DNA of 40,514 nt from a virus: positions 1 through 40,514 of the IMG/VR virus record IMGVR_UViG_3300050343_000076. One strand, written 5' to 3'. This document shows, in pieces, positions 6,813 through 17,012 of the stretch. Under the pieces are notes generated by a model that was not told the origin of the DNA, ran no database searches, and worked only from the letters and a program-made list of their open reading frames with translations. Every line of letters starts with the position of its first letter. Position 1 is the stretch's first letter. The position numbers and the translations under genes were made by a program.

Positions 6813-8222
6813 ATGGCATGGCAGTGGAACTTCTCTGCTCCTTGGGAAGATGGGCAAGATGAAGACTTTAGAAATGAGTCTTTAGCACAATCAGAACAAC
6901 TTAATAATTTCTTTGCTAACAATCCAGCTATACCACAAAACATGGCTGAGATATCTAGAAGATTTGGTTACTTACCTAAAGACGTACAAGTAGCAGGTGC
7001 ATTAAGTGGACTTACAGCTGACTCCCCAGAGTTTACAGCTATTGTTGAAAGATTTATGGAGAAAGAATCTTCATGGTGGGAATCAACAAAAGCAGCAACA
7101 AGAGGTGTAGTTAGGTCTGCAGTTGTTGGTATGGAGTCTGCATCACAGTTTGTTAAGAAGTATGGAACTGCAACCATGAAATATTATGGTAAAAGACAGA
7201 TTAATCCTTTAGCAGCTTTCTCAGGTATAGGAACATTAATGCCTTTACTTGACCCAGAAGGTAGAGATGAAATAGCACAATCTTTTAAAGACCAAGGTCC
7301 TACTCTTGCAACTAGAGCTATAAATCAAATCCGTGAAGGTAAGCGAGTTAACTTAGGAGAGGGTTACTTTGGTAATTCTACAGTTGCAGAAGAAACAGAT
7401 ATATATAAAGAACTTGTTGGTAGAGGTGCTAACCCTGACCAAGTAAAACAAATCATTCAAGAGTATTACGGTACACCTATCTCACAACAAGAGATGTCAT
7501 CTAGAGAAGGTAACTCAGGAACATACAGAGGTAGAAAAGGTGTAGTTAAACTATCTCCAGGTAGAGTTGCAGCAGTAGAAGTCTTTGAGCCAGGTACAAG
7601 AAGTTTCAATCTTATGTCAGGTATTATTGATGCAGCATACACAGTATTTACTGACCCAGCTAACTATGCAGGTATGGGATTTGCTAAAGCTGGTAAAGCA
7701 GCTAAGAGTTTTAATCAAACTGCAGCAAAAGCAGACGCAGGACTTTTAGATAAAGTTGTTAGAAAAACAGTTAAAGTACCTACAGCTAAACAATATTTCT
7801 TAGAAAGTAAAACAGGAGATGACATAGCTCAACTGTTTGCTGATGCTAAAACTTATGATGAAGTAGAGATACTTCTAGGTAGGCAAGGTAAGTTAGCTAC
7901 AGAAAAATCTGCAGGTGGTGCAAGATTATATAAAAGATTAAGAGACACTAATGATAAAGACGCAATAAAGAATATTCTTATAAATGCTGTAGAAGACCCT
8001 TTGACTAATGTGTCCCAAAGATTAGACCCTAACTCATTGTTATTTAAAGGAAGTCTATCTAAAACAGCAGCTAAGTTTATGTACGGAGATAAACAAGCAG
8101 CAGTAGGTTTAAGAACAAATATGAAACTCAATGGTAGCAATAACATATTCAGTAGATTGTTTTCAGAGTTTCCAGCACCAAAGATTAATACTGATGATTT
8201 GAATGAAACATTTTTCAACTAA
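6813..8222 (+). CDS. Giant virion protein, N-terminal part (interrupted)
   Basis: 469 residues in the first of several frames that together read as one protein. The N-terminus is Trp/Gln/Asn-rich (WQWNFSAPWEDG). Then comes a helical region with several hydrophobic stretches (about residues 85-140 and 270-310), as seen in internal virion proteins that are ejected into or through the host envelope. The frame ends at TAA after a T5 run (8211-8215). One extra T would continue the reading straight into the next open frame with no stop. AAAGGA just before the ATG at 8231 leaves open a genuine gene split. Not assigned to a named family. Confidence 0.75.
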   Translation: MAWQWNFSAPWEDGQDEDFRNESLAQSEQLNNFFANNPAIPQNMAEISRRFGYLPKDVQVAGALSGLTADSPEFTAIVERFMEKESSWWESTKAATRGVVRSAVVGMESASQFVKKYGTATMKYYGKRQINPLAAFSGIGTLMPLLDPEGRDEIAQSFKDQGPTLATRAINQIREGKRVNLGEGYFGNSTVAEETDIYKELVGRGANPDQVKQIIQEYYGTPISQQEMSSREGNSGTYRGRKGVVKLSPGRVAAVEVFEPGTRSFNLMSGIIDAAYTVFTDPANYAGMGFAKAGKAAKSFNQTAAKADAGLLDKVVRKTVKVPTAKQYFLESKTGDDIAQLFADAKTYDEVEILLGRQGKLATEKSAGGARLYKRLRDTNDKDAIKNILINAVEDPLTNVSQRLDPNSLLFKGSLSKTAAKFMYGDKQAAVGLRTNMKLNGSNNIFSRLFSEFPAPKINTDDLNETFFN

Positions 8223-8230
8223 AAGGATTT

Positions 8231-9202
8231 ATGAAATTCGCAAAGGTTGATGATGATGTTGCAACTAAAGCATTAGACAGAGTAGCAGATGCTATGGAAG
8301 ATGAAACTCTTAAACAACTAGAAGGTATGCCAGCATCATTACAAAAACTAAATATGATGTTAGATATCTATTCAGGAGAAACTGGTGTACTTAGGCACAT
8401 ACAAGAAAAGTTTGGTGCATTAGGTTTACCTAGAGAAGTTGTAAATCAAATAGGTAAGTTTACTGCGAGCATAGATGAAGCTAACAAATACTTTTATGGT
8501 ACATATGGAGAAGAAGCATGGAACTTACAGAAACTTGACATTATGGACAAAGGTCTTAACTCTTTAGATAGTATAGAGTTCAATATGGCTGAGACTATAG
8601 ACTTACTTGACACAATACTCTCAAACACTAGCTTTAAAAAAACTAAAACAATTAGAAAGTTTGAAGACCTAAAACAAGATTTCTTAGCAAATGCTGAATC
8701 AGCAGCAAGAGTACCTACTGACTTAGCAGAGGGACAGATACTACCTAGAAAGATTATTACAGGTGGTGGTCCAGGTTCAGAACAAGAAGCATTAAAGATT
8801 GCAAAAGAATTAGATATAGAAACTGGTGGTACTGGTACTCCTGGTTTTAATCACGTTGCTGCAGAAGATGCAGGTAGATTTGATAAAGACGCTGGTAAGT
8901 TAAATGAATTTGGTTTAACTGATGACTCTGCAAGACAGGTTGACTTTATAGATAAACAAATAGAAGCAAAAGAAAAAGCAGCTATGTTTAAAAATAATTC
9001 AAAGGTTACTGCAAGAAAACTTCTTACTCAAATTAAAGAACAAAAGAAGGTTGCTGAATATAGAGTCACAGGTATAGACAAAGGTATTAAAAATGCACAG
9101 ATAAGTCCTGTAGCTACAGAGGAACAAATTCTTGTAAAAATACAAAATGCTTTAAATAATCAAGAAAGTTTAGACAAACTCAGGAGTAAATCTAGAAGGT
9201 AA
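8231..9202 (+). CDS. Giant virion protein, second part (interrupted)
   Basis: 323 residues, predicted almost wholly helical, with many charged heptad-like segments (about residues 215-300). Upstream of its ATG the frame is open back to a TGA at 8204, giving NIFQLKGF before the Met, so the coding signal does not begin at the ATG. It ends at TAA after KLRSKSRR. Dropping one A from the AAA at 9176-9178 would read on as DNSGVNLEGK into the next segment. Interpreted as the second segment of a single ~2244-residue virion protein. Confidence 0.65.
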   Translation: MKFAKVDDDVATKALDRVADAMEDETLKQLEGMPASLQKLNMMLDIYSGETGVLRHIQEKFGALGLPREVVNQIGKFTASIDEANKYFYGTYGEEAWNLQKLDIMDKGLNSLDSIEFNMAETIDLLDTILSNTSFKKTKTIRKFEDLKQDFLANAESAARVPTDLAEGQILPRKIITGGGPGSEQEALKIAKELDIETGGTGTPGFNHVAAEDAGRFDKDAGKLNEFGLTDDSARQVDFIDKQIEAKEKAAMFKNNSKVTARKLLTQIKEQKKVAEYRVTGIDKGIKNAQISPVATEEQILVKIQNALNNQESLDKLRSKSRR

Positions 9203-9374
9203 GACTACAAGAGGAGTTACACAAGAAGGTAAAAGAATTAAAGAAACTTCTGTGCAATTACCTACAACACAAAAAGATATTATTATTAACGAGTTTAACT
9301 TTGAAGCACAGACAAGAATCTTAAGATACGCTAGAGGTTTAAGAAATGACCCTGATATAAGGTATTATGTATGA
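9174..9374 (+). pseudogene. Bridging coding fragment without own start
   Basis: Between the second and third parts of the giant gene this stretch is open in the one remaining frame (after TAG at 9171-9173, to TGA at 9372-9374). It reads as ordinary protein, for example GVNLEGKTTRGVTQEGK and then LRYARGLRNDPDI. It has no ATG or ribosome site of its own. Deleting one A of the AA at 9359-9360 would join it to the next frame as DPDIGIMYEDF. It shows that the breaks here are frameshifts rather than a gap between genes. Confidence 0.6.
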
Positions 9375-12300
9375 AGACTTTGACATGATTGGATATCAAA
9401 AAGAATTAAAAGCGTTAGCAAAAGAACGTGATGTATTAAATAAAAAATTACAAAAACTAAATGCTAATGAGTCACAAAGACTCTTAGAGATTAATGATGA
9501 TTCTGTTGTTAAACAGTTAGATAACTTACAAAAAGAAAAAGTAAAACTTCAGAATAATGATTATTCAACAAAACCTTTGCCTGGTAAATACTATGTTAAT
9601 AGAGCTAAGAAGAATGTAGATGATGCAGATATGACTGTAGTAGTTTATAACAGTAAGTCAGCACCATTAGGTAAAGGGTCTATAGGAACAATTAACTATG
9701 CTACTAGCAGTAAGTGGTCATCTGGTAAACCTAGTCTTATACGTGGGTCTAATGTAAAAGGTAATAAACCTATAGTTGTTATTGATGCTGCAGAAGAATT
9801 AACATTTGCAGATATACAAAAAGTACAAGCTCTAATAAAGAAATATCCAATTGTAAACGTAGCAGGACCTAGAACATTTACAGATTCTGAAGCAATGAAT
9901 CCTCTACTTAAAACATTGTTTGTGCAAAAAGAAGATGCGTTTGATACTAAATCTGGATTTAAAGTTTATAAAAATGCAAAGGTATCTCCTAACCAAGTAC
10001 TTAATTACTTTGAAAACCTTACAGATGATGCAGAGTTTTTAGAAGAAGTAACAGGACAGCTTATGAAGAAAGCTAACTTCAATGAAGTAGAGGCTGTCGT
10101 AGGTAGACCTACAGCACATTTGATATCAGAGTATTTAGCTTCAGGTTCGTTACCACTTCCAGATGCAAGACTATTTTTAAGAGTCTTTGCACCAGCTAGA
10201 GAGTTCTGGGCAAGATTAGTTCCAGGTGTTGTTAAACCACCAGCAGCAAAAGAAGCAGCAAAGATTGCAGATAAAAGAGAATTTGTTGTATCTGACTTTG
10301 AAAAATTTCTATCTAAACCTGTAAAAGATTTATACGATTTACAGATGGCTGACAATAGAGAATTTGTAGTAAGTGAGTTTGAAGAAAAAACTATATTTGA
10401 CCATGCAAAACTTATGGTTAAAACAACTAGAAAAAAGTTTAAGTTAAGTAAAGACGAAGAAAGCGTTAGAGAGTTAACACAAGGTTGGTTATCTTTACTA
10501 GGAGATAGCTACATGAACAAAGCATGGAAGCCATTCATTCTTATTAGAGGTGCGTGGACTGCAAGAGTTGTTGGTGAAGAACAGATACGTATGTGGGCAG
10601 CAGACTTAGATAACGTATTTACACACCCTATATCAGCATTTGCTTGGATTATGGGTAAGAACAGAAAACAAGTATTAAATGAACTTGGTGATGTAGAGAA
10701 TCTAAACATTGATGCACTTATAGCCAAAGGACAATTTGGTATTAGAGATAATGGTGTATTAGGACAAGCTCTTGAACATCAAGCCTCAATGTCTAAATCT
10801 CATGGAGGTATCTTAGATACAGATAAACTAAAGAGAACTTGGGCTATGAAACAAGTTAAGTATGGTGAAGAGGGCTTTACTGGTTCTGCTGTATCTGAAA
10901 TATATCAAATGGTTGATGACCCAATAGCACAGCAATTAGCAGCTATAAAAGGTGGTATAGATGACCCTGCATTTAGAGCTGGGTTACAAGATGTTAAAGA
11001 TAGATTTTGGGATGATGACTTATCAGATTGGAGAAATGCTTTAGCGTATGGGTCTGATGAAGCTGGTAAGTATCAAAAGATTAAAATACTAAACGATAGA
11101 CAATGGGCAGATGATTATATTGATTCTGTATTTGCACGAGTTCACTATAAAACTGGTGGTGCTTACAAAGTATATGAGATATTACCTGATGGTACTAAAA
11201 GATTATTTGATGATGTTATTGGTCAGACTAGAACAAGAAAGTCTGCACAATCACGAATAGAGTTTGAGCTTACAGAAACTGGTAATAGTGAGTTACTAGA
11301 ACATATTGCTAAAGGTGCAGAACTAGATAGAGTTACACAGCAAGGTGGTAGACCTGTATATCTACAAATAGGTGATGAACAAATTACTTTTGGTAGAAAT
11401 GGAACTATAGGTGATAAAAAGAAATATCAAGCATACTTAGGTAGATTAGATAATAAACAACAAATATATAAACCTCATCACACTATGAAGAAGTCTGTAT
11501 ACGATTTAGATGGAGAAAGAATTAACTCCTATGACGCTGCTATAGAAAGATTATTCTCTATAGTTATGTCAGCTCCTACAAATAGATTGTCACGTTCTCC
11601 TGCTTTTAGACAGTTCTACTGGAGATTCATAGAAGAGAACATGGCTTATTTTGATGATGGATTAAGAAAACAAATTAAGAAACAAGCACAACGTTCTAAG
11701 TTAGATAAATCTTTTATGAAGAAGCTAGAGAAAACAGGTAAGGTTACTGCTGATGAAGGTAAGTTACTTAACCTAGATAGCTTAGATGAATTAGACAATG
11801 TAGCAAAAGCCTATGCAATGACAGAGACTAAAGGGTTATTGTATGACTTAAACAAAAGACATGTTGTATCTGACATGCTAAGACTAGCTTTCCCATTCGC
11901 AGAAGTTTACATAGAGATACTAGGAACTTGGTCAAGATTATTAAACAAAAAGAAATTCCTTATGACACGTAAAATGTCACGAGGTATAGAAGGTGGTAGA
12001 AAATTAAGTTTAGATGATGATGACGAAGGATTCTTTCATACAGATGATATGACAGGAGAAGAGATGTTCTTCTTTCCTGGTTCTGAGATGCTATCAAATT
12101 ACATGTTTGATGGAAACAAAGACTCTAGAACTGTTACTAATCCAGTCACAGGAGAAGTTATAGAAGCACCAGATGCAAAAGTAAATCTCAAAGGTTATGT
12201 ATCTTCATTGAACATGATTGCTGGTAACCCTGCACCAGGTCTAGGACCATTGGTAGGAATACCTGCAGGTAAGTTATTACCTAAGACTGATTTAATAGAT

Positions 12301-13548
12301 AAAGTATTCTTTCCCTATGGTAGAGAAGAAGATAGTCCTTTAAATCCTTATACATTTGCAGATGCTTTAGTACCTTCATGGCTTAAGAAAGCATTGTCTA
12401 TAGGTTCTAACAATACAGAACTTAATAGAACATACGCTAATACTTACAAAGATGTAATTAAAATGTTTGTTACTACAGGATTATATGATGACAGTACACC
12501 AGCTAAAGCAAAAATAGCTATGGAGAAAGCTGAAAGCACAGCTACTACTCTAACTTTAATTAGGTCATTGATACAGTTTGCAGCTCCAACAGGTGCTGTA
12601 ATCCGTTATGAAGTAGAAGTTGCACCAGGTGGAGCTATACATATAGACCCTGCTAAAACAAAAGATGAAGACCCTAAACATCATTTCTATGGAATATCAG
12701 TATTGTCAGACGCTTACTACAGAATATTAGCTAAATACAGAGGAGACCAGATTAAAGCTACCACTGAATTTGTTAATCAATTTGGTTTAGACCCTACTGC
12801 ATTGTTAGTTTCTAAGTCTAAAGAAATAAAGAAGAGAAGCTATACAGATGAAGGAACTAGATTCTATCAAGATAATGAAGAGTTTATGGACACATATCCA
12901 GATGTAGGTTACTTCTTATTCCCAGATAACCCATTAGATGAGTTTAACTTTGTTGCTTGGGCAGATTCTTTTGCAGAAAGAGATAGAGTTGATTTATCAG
13001 AAGATGAATATATTACTGCAGTCAGACAATCACAAGGTAGATTAGCCTATGAATACCAAAGAAGATTGTTATTTGATTCAGGTATACACAATAACCTTAG
13101 TGGAGAGAGAAAGTATCAGATACTTACTGAACTTAGAAACGCATTAAGAGTTGAATATCCAGGTTATGGAACAGTATCTACTGCTGCAAAGAGTATAGAT
13201 TCAGATGCTAAGTTACGTCAACTAGAATACATGATTGAAAATGAAGGCAATCAAACTATAAACCTACCCAATGGTGAAACTACTTTGTTAAAAGATTTAC
13301 CAACCATGCAAGGTTTATCTGTATACTTAGAAGAGCGAAATAAGATTCTATCTATAATTAAACAAAAAGACGGAATACGTGCAACTTTAAGAAGAGATGA
13401 GTATTCTTATTTTAGGAATAGTCTTAGACAACTAGCACAACAGTTGTTCTCAGAGTATCCAGACTTTTACTATGTCTATGATGACATACTAAGATATGAA
13501 GTAGAAGAAGAATTTAGTGATGTATTTACATCAGGCGAGGGATATTAA
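9367..13548 (+). CDS. Giant virion protein, C-terminal part
   Basis: 1393 residues. The N-terminal ~60 residues form a charged coiled coil. Two near-identical 14-residue segments (ADKREFVVSDFEKF near residue 300 and ADNREFVVSEFEEK near 330) are an internal duplication. A hydrophobic-aromatic patch, MLRLAFPFAEVYIEILGTW (about residues 836-854), resembles motifs in very large internal virion proteins of podoviruses, from memory. The rest is helical and unrecognised. With its upstream parts it would be ~2244 residues, among the largest products of the phage, encoded between portal and scaffold. That place and size fit a DNA-ejection or head-internal protein. The next gene starts at the last base of its stop codon. 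Confidence 0.75.
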   Translation: MYEDFDMIGYQKELKALAKERDVLNKKLQKLNANESQRLLEINDDSVVKQLDNLQKEKVKLQNNDYSTKPLPGKYYVNRAKKNVDDADMTVVVYNSKSAPLGKGSIGTINYATSSKWSSGKPSLIRGSNVKGNKPIVVIDAAEELTFADIQKVQALIKKYPIVNVAGPRTFTDSEAMNPLLKTLFVQKEDAFDTKSGFKVYKNAKVSPNQVLNYFENLTDDAEFLEEVTGQLMKKANFNEVEAVVGRPTAHLISEYLASGSLPLPDARLFLRVFAPAREFWARLVPGVVKPPAAKEAAKIADKREFVVSDFEKFLSKPVKDLYDLQMADNREFVVSEFEEKTIFDHAKLMVKTTRKKFKLSKDEESVRELTQGWLSLLGDSYMNKAWKPFILIRGAWTARVVGEEQIRMWAADLDNVFTHPISAFAWIMGKNRKQVLNELGDVENLNIDALIAKGQFGIRDNGVLGQALEHQASMSKSHGGILDTDKLKRTWAMKQVKYGEEGFTGSAVSEIYQMVDDPIAQQLAAIKGGIDDPAFRAGLQDVKDRFWDDDLSDWRNALAYGSDEAGKYQKIKILNDRQWADDYIDSVFARVHYKTGGAYKVYEILPDGTKRLFDDVIGQTRTRKSAQSRIEFELTETGNSELLEHIAKGAELDRVTQQGGRPVYLQIGDEQITFGRNGTIGDKKKYQAYLGRLDNKQQIYKPHHTMKKSVYDLDGERINSYDAAIERLFSIVMSAPTNRLSRSPAFRQFYWRFIEENMAYFDDGLRKQIKKQAQRSKLDKSFMKKLEKTGKVTADEGKLLNLDSLDELDNVAKAYAMTETKGLLYDLNKRHVVSDMLRLAFPFAEVYIEILGTWSRLLNKKKFLMTRKMSRGIEGGRKLSLDDDDEGFFHTDDMTGEEMFFFPGSEMLSNYMFDGNKDSRTVTNPVTGEVIEAPDAKVNLKGYVSSLNMIAGNPAPGLGPLVGIPAGKLLPKTDLIDKVFFPYGREEDSPLNPYTFADALVPSWLKKALSIGSNNTELNRTYANTYKDVIKMFVTTGLYDDSTPAKAKIAMEKAESTATTLTLIRSLIQFAAPTGAVIRYEVEVAPGGAIHIDPAKTKDEDPKHHFYGISVLSDAYYRILAKYRGDQIKATTEFVNQFGLDPTALLVSKSKEIKKRSYTDEGTRFYQDNEEFMDTYPDVGYFLFPDNPLDEFNFVAWADSFAERDRVDLSEDEYITAVRQSQGRLAYEYQRRLLFDSGIHNNLSGERKYQILTELRNALRVEYPGYGTVSTAAKSIDSDAKLRQLEYMIENEGNQTINLPNGETTLLKDLPTMQGLSVYLEERNKILSIIKQKDGIRATLRRDEYSYFRNSLRQLAQQLFSEYPDFYYVYDDILRYEVEEEFSDVFTSGEGY

Positions 13549-14960
13549 TGGCAAAAGAAAAAGGTTTTTTTGAAAGACTAGGTATAGCTTGGGCAAGTAG
13601 AAGCGAACAATCAGATGTACAAATGCTTATAGCTGCACCAGAAGCACAGCTTGGTTATAACCTTGGTCTTAAATTACACGAATTTTTATCTAACTTACCT
13701 GATGAATTAAGAATGGAAGCACTAAATGCTTATCCAACTACACCAGAAGCACAGATAGGATTTGCATTAGGAGAAGGTTTAGCTAATAGTATTAGTGATT
13801 TTAAACGTGGTGTTAGTTCTGTAGATACTAGAACTCCTGATGAGATAGATACTCAAAGAGAAACAGAGACACCAGTATCTGCAGCAGAAGAATCTATTAT
13901 CGCTTATACAAATAACATAGTTCAACAAGTAGCAGAAACATCTAGGCGTAGAGTACAAGGGGAAATTAAACCTAAAACTGTAGAAGAGTTAAGAGCAGAA
14001 GCCTTTGGAGAATATCAATCTACAGGTAATACCGATAAGTTATTACAAAACCTTGCATCAATAGATTCAGCAGAAGATTTAAGTAGGCAAATAAATAACG
14101 CAGAGTATGCTTATGAACAAGCATTCTTTTTCGGTAATGAAGTTGGTTACTACGGTATAGACTCAGCAAATGCAGTAGAAGACTTAAGAGCTTCTTCTGG
14201 TAATGAGAACTTAGTACCTCTATATAACATAGGATTAGAAGAAACGTTTCTACAAAACATACCTTCTGATAGAGTTATAGATTATCAATTAGCTTTAGTA
14301 CAGTCAGGATTTTTAGACCCAGGTACATTTACATCAGGAGAATATGATACAGCAACTAAAGAAGCAGTTAAAGCATCTTTTAGTTACATGAATCCTAAAG
14401 CACAGTTTGGAATAGACTCTAATGATTTACAAGAAATAGCACTAGCTTCAGGTGGAAACAACACAGCTTTCTTAGGTTTCATAAGAGACTTTTACTTAGA
14501 TGGATTAGATGACATTGGCTTTTCAGATGTAGATACTATGAATCAAGGTCCAAGTATTATCGTCATGCCTAGTCCTGATAACTTAAAACAACAGATAGAT
14601 ACTGCTGTAACAACCATAGCTGGTGTAACACCTAATGATACTTTGTATTATGGTGTACAGGAATGGGCTTCAGGAAAAATAAGAGAGTTAACACAAAGTT
14701 ATCAACAGGGTCAACGTAAATATAGAAATCAAACACGTATGGCACAAGAAGATGCTTTGAGAAGAAAGAAGTTTGGCTTACCTGAAAAGACATATGAGAT
14801 AGACGCTCCAATGACAGAAGAGGGAATAAGTTCAGCATTCAATTATGAATTACAAAATTATGTCAAGTCACAGTATGGAGATTTAATAGATGCAGGTCAA
14901 GAAGAAAATGCTTATCGTAAGGGTATAGCTTCTGTAATAGCAGCATTTAGTAAGAGATAA
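13548..14960 (+). CDS. Large virion protein with PG-binding-like segment
   Basis: 470 residues. The segment around residues 240-280 (YQLALVQSGFLDPG, then GEYDTATKEAVKASF) follows the pattern of peptidoglycan-binding domain 1: yQ..L...Gfl..g...G.yd..T..AVk.sF. The N-terminal 130 residues carry two similar helix-turn segments, each beginning with APEAQLGY or TPEAQIGF. The rest is helical and acidic. Encoded with translational coupling (ATG overlapping the upstream stop) in the run of large virion genes, it could contact the cell wall during infection. The domain call is by eye and tentative. Confidence 0.6.
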   Translation: MAKEKGFFERLGIAWASRSEQSDVQMLIAAPEAQLGYNLGLKLHEFLSNLPDELRMEALNAYPTTPEAQIGFALGEGLANSISDFKRGVSSVDTRTPDEIDTQRETETPVSAAEESIIAYTNNIVQQVAETSRRRVQGEIKPKTVEELRAEAFGEYQSTGNTDKLLQNLASIDSAEDLSRQINNAEYAYEQAFFFGNEVGYYGIDSANAVEDLRASSGNENLVPLYNIGLEETFLQNIPSDRVIDYQLALVQSGFLDPGTFTSGEYDTATKEAVKASFSYMNPKAQFGIDSNDLQEIALASGGNNTAFLGFIRDFYLDGLDDIGFSDVDTMNQGPSIIVMPSPDNLKQQIDTAVTTIAGVTPNDTLYYGVQEWASGKIRELTQSYQQGQRKYRNQTRMAQEDALRRKKFGLPEKTYEIDAPMTEEGISSAFNYELQNYVKSQYGDLIDAGQEENAYRKGIASVIAAFSKR

Positions 14961-15679
14961 TGGAAGACCAGCAAATACCTTGGGAAGAGTGGGCAAGATT
15001 ACTCGTTGAAGTTGCAGTTGAACTTAAAGAATCTGGTATGGAATTAAAAGAAGACCCTTCTGAAGATGTACAAGCATTAAGAAATATAATTGCTATTTCT
15101 GCAGCAGAGTGGAGAAAAGGTGATGACGTTAATCTTGATGGACCTAGTATGGGTAAAGCATTAGGAGATGAAGAGTCTTATTCGCCAGTACAAGTTTTTA
15201 TGCCTGTATGGGGTAAAGATACTACAGCTTCTGGAGATGTAACTCTTATAAACAGTCCTTATGTCCCAGAGTTTAAAGACATTAAAAAAAATAAGTTAAT
15301 TGAATTACTTTCTACAGATACAAAACTCGCAGCTAAAGCAGCTGTAATTCTTATGCAAAACAATAGAGGATATGATATATGGTCAACCTGGTCTATTGTA
15401 AATAAAGAACCTGCATACTTTGAGTTTTCAAAAGATTTTACTATTCCTAAAAAAACAGAAGTACCTTCGGATGCTGTAGACGTAAATAGAATATATACAC
15501 CAGGCTATGAACCAGGTACAGGCAGACCTCTTGATGATGGTAAAACTATACCTTTTACAGAAGATGTAAGTACTGCAAGAGAATCAACTCTAAGAAAGAA
15601 ACAAGGTAAATACCTTGCTAGAATAAAATTTAACAATCTATTAAGTCAATTTGGAGAGGAAGTAGATGTCGACAAGTAA
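14960..15679 (+). CDS. Unknown virion-region protein
   Basis: 239 residues. An acidic helical N-terminus (PWEEWARLLVEVAVELKESG) is followed by a mixed domain containing NNRGYDIWSTWSIVNKEPAYFEF and a basic C-terminal helix. I do not recognise a family. It is coupled to the preceding gene (ATG overlapping its stop) and overlaps the next by 14 bp, so it belongs to the same virion-protein operon. Confidence 0.6.
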   Translation: MEDQQIPWEEWARLLVEVAVELKESGMELKEDPSEDVQALRNIIAISAAEWRKGDDVNLDGPSMGKALGDEESYSPVQVFMPVWGKDTTASGDVTLINSPYVPEFKDIKKNKLIELLSTDTKLAAKAAVILMQNNRGYDIWSTWSIVNKEPAYFEFSKDFTIPKKTEVPSDAVDVNRIYTPGYEPGTGRPLDDGKTIPFTEDVSTARESTLRKKQGKYLARIKFNNLLSQFGEEVDVDK

Positions 15680-17012
15680 TATAACTTTAGATGATGGTTC
15701 AACGGTAGAACAAACATTAGGTTCTGAAGAAGAGAATTATACTCCTACGTACAATAATTATACTGGTCATTCACAAAAGCCTACTCCTGAACAAGTTTAT
15801 TATGATGGTAATTTTTACTATTGGTTATGGGATATCTCTGGAAACTTAGATGAAGCAGACGGTACAAGTTGGTTAGCTTACAGAGCAGGTACTAGATATA
15901 ACCCTAATGGTTTTAATGACACACCTAGTGGAGAGAATAGAACTGGTCCACAAGCAGTAACAACAGCACCAGGCAACTTAGTTGGAGATGACATCTTAGA
16001 TATAAAACAGATATCAAGCTCTTATAACTTGCTTGATGGTTGGAATCCTGGAGAACAGTTTGAAGACAGAATAGCTATGTATGAAGACGTAGCACCATTC
16101 TTTTTTGAATCTGTTGTCGATGAACAGGGTAATGTTGAATATCCAGGAATGTCACTACTCTTTGATTCAGTAGTAAGTGGAGTTCCTATTGATGAAACTG
16201 ACCCTAGATTAATTGCACTCAAAGCTCCTTACACAAATGAAAAGATACAATATTTAAACGCTTTAGGAAAATCAGGTTACACAATATCAGGCAAACCAAA
16301 TCAAAAGTTATTAGCTTTGAAGGTTACACGAGCTGGACAACTAGACAGTGCATTAGCTAGTCTAGGTTTGAATCCTAATAAATATAAAGTAGATAATTCA
16401 GATACTTATGAGGGGTTATTAAATATAGCTGTACAGGGAGACATATCTGCTGGGTTACTTAAAAACTTTATTGGTTATGTTGAAAACCTAGATGGCTATG
16501 CAATAGGTTCTGAAGATACCTTAGCACCGTTGTTTAACAATGTTGCAGATAAACTTAATGTTGATAGTTCAGGATTAGATTTATCAGACTATATCTTTAA
16601 CAATAAAGCACAGGCAAAGGGAACAGAGATTCTCGGTGCAGGTGTCTACAATGGATTAGCTGAAAGTGAAAAGAGAACTATAGCTACGCTGTATGCAACT
16701 GAAGGTGAAGAGAGTGTTAAAGAGTATCTACAAACTATATTTGATAACAACCCTTACTTTGAAAAGTATGCAGGTAAAGGTCTTAACTATGGAAAGATAG
16801 TTGGTCCATACCTTAAACTATACGCATCTATATACGGAGATAATCCTGATGAAACTAGCACAGAGTTCTTAGAAGAACTTAATAATGGTTTCCAAGATGC
16901 TGGTAAAAACTTTAGACAAAAAGCATACAATAGTAACAATGAGTTCTTTGCTTACAACTTAGCAAGTGAGATGAATAAGTCCATGGGTGGACCAGTAGTT
17001 AGGAGCATATAG
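15666..17012 (+). CDS. Unknown large virion-region protein
   Basis: 448 residues, GGAG ribosome site upstream. The first ~120 residues are rich in Tyr, Asn, Gly and Trp (YYDGNFYYWLWDISGNLDE), suggesting an exposed beta domain. The rest is helical. The stretch of about residues 190-300 resembles in style the repeated helical segments of the two flanking large proteins, so the group may have arisen by duplication; that is an impression only. Function unknown. Confidence 0.6.
   Translation: MSTSNITLDDGSTVEQTLGSEEENYTPTYNNYTGHSQKPTPEQVYYDGNFYYWLWDISGNLDEADGTSWLAYRAGTRYNPNGFNDTPSGENRTGPQAVTTAPGNLVGDDILDIKQISSSYNLLDGWNPGEQFEDRIAMYEDVAPFFFESVVDEQGNVEYPGMSLLFDSVVSGVPIDETDPRLIALKAPYTNEKIQYLNALGKSGYTISGKPNQKLLALKVTRAGQLDSALASLGLNPNKYKVDNSDTYEGLLNIAVQGDISAGLLKNFIGYVENLDGYAIGSEDTLAPLFNNVADKLNVDSSGLDLSDYIFNNKAQAKGTEILGAGVYNGLAESEKRTIATLYATEGEESVKEYLQTIFDNNPYFEKYAGKGLNYGKIVGPYLKLYASIYGDNPDETSTEFLEELNNGFQDAGKNFRQKAYNSNNEFFAYNLASEMNKSMGGPVVRSI

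Noticed and set aside
8205-8222. Classical -1 programmed frameshift
   Set aside because: The heptamer is A TTT TTC, which does not satisfy X XXY YYZ at the first position, and no downstream pseudoknot is evident. Two further breaks nearby argue for sequence error or gene splitting.
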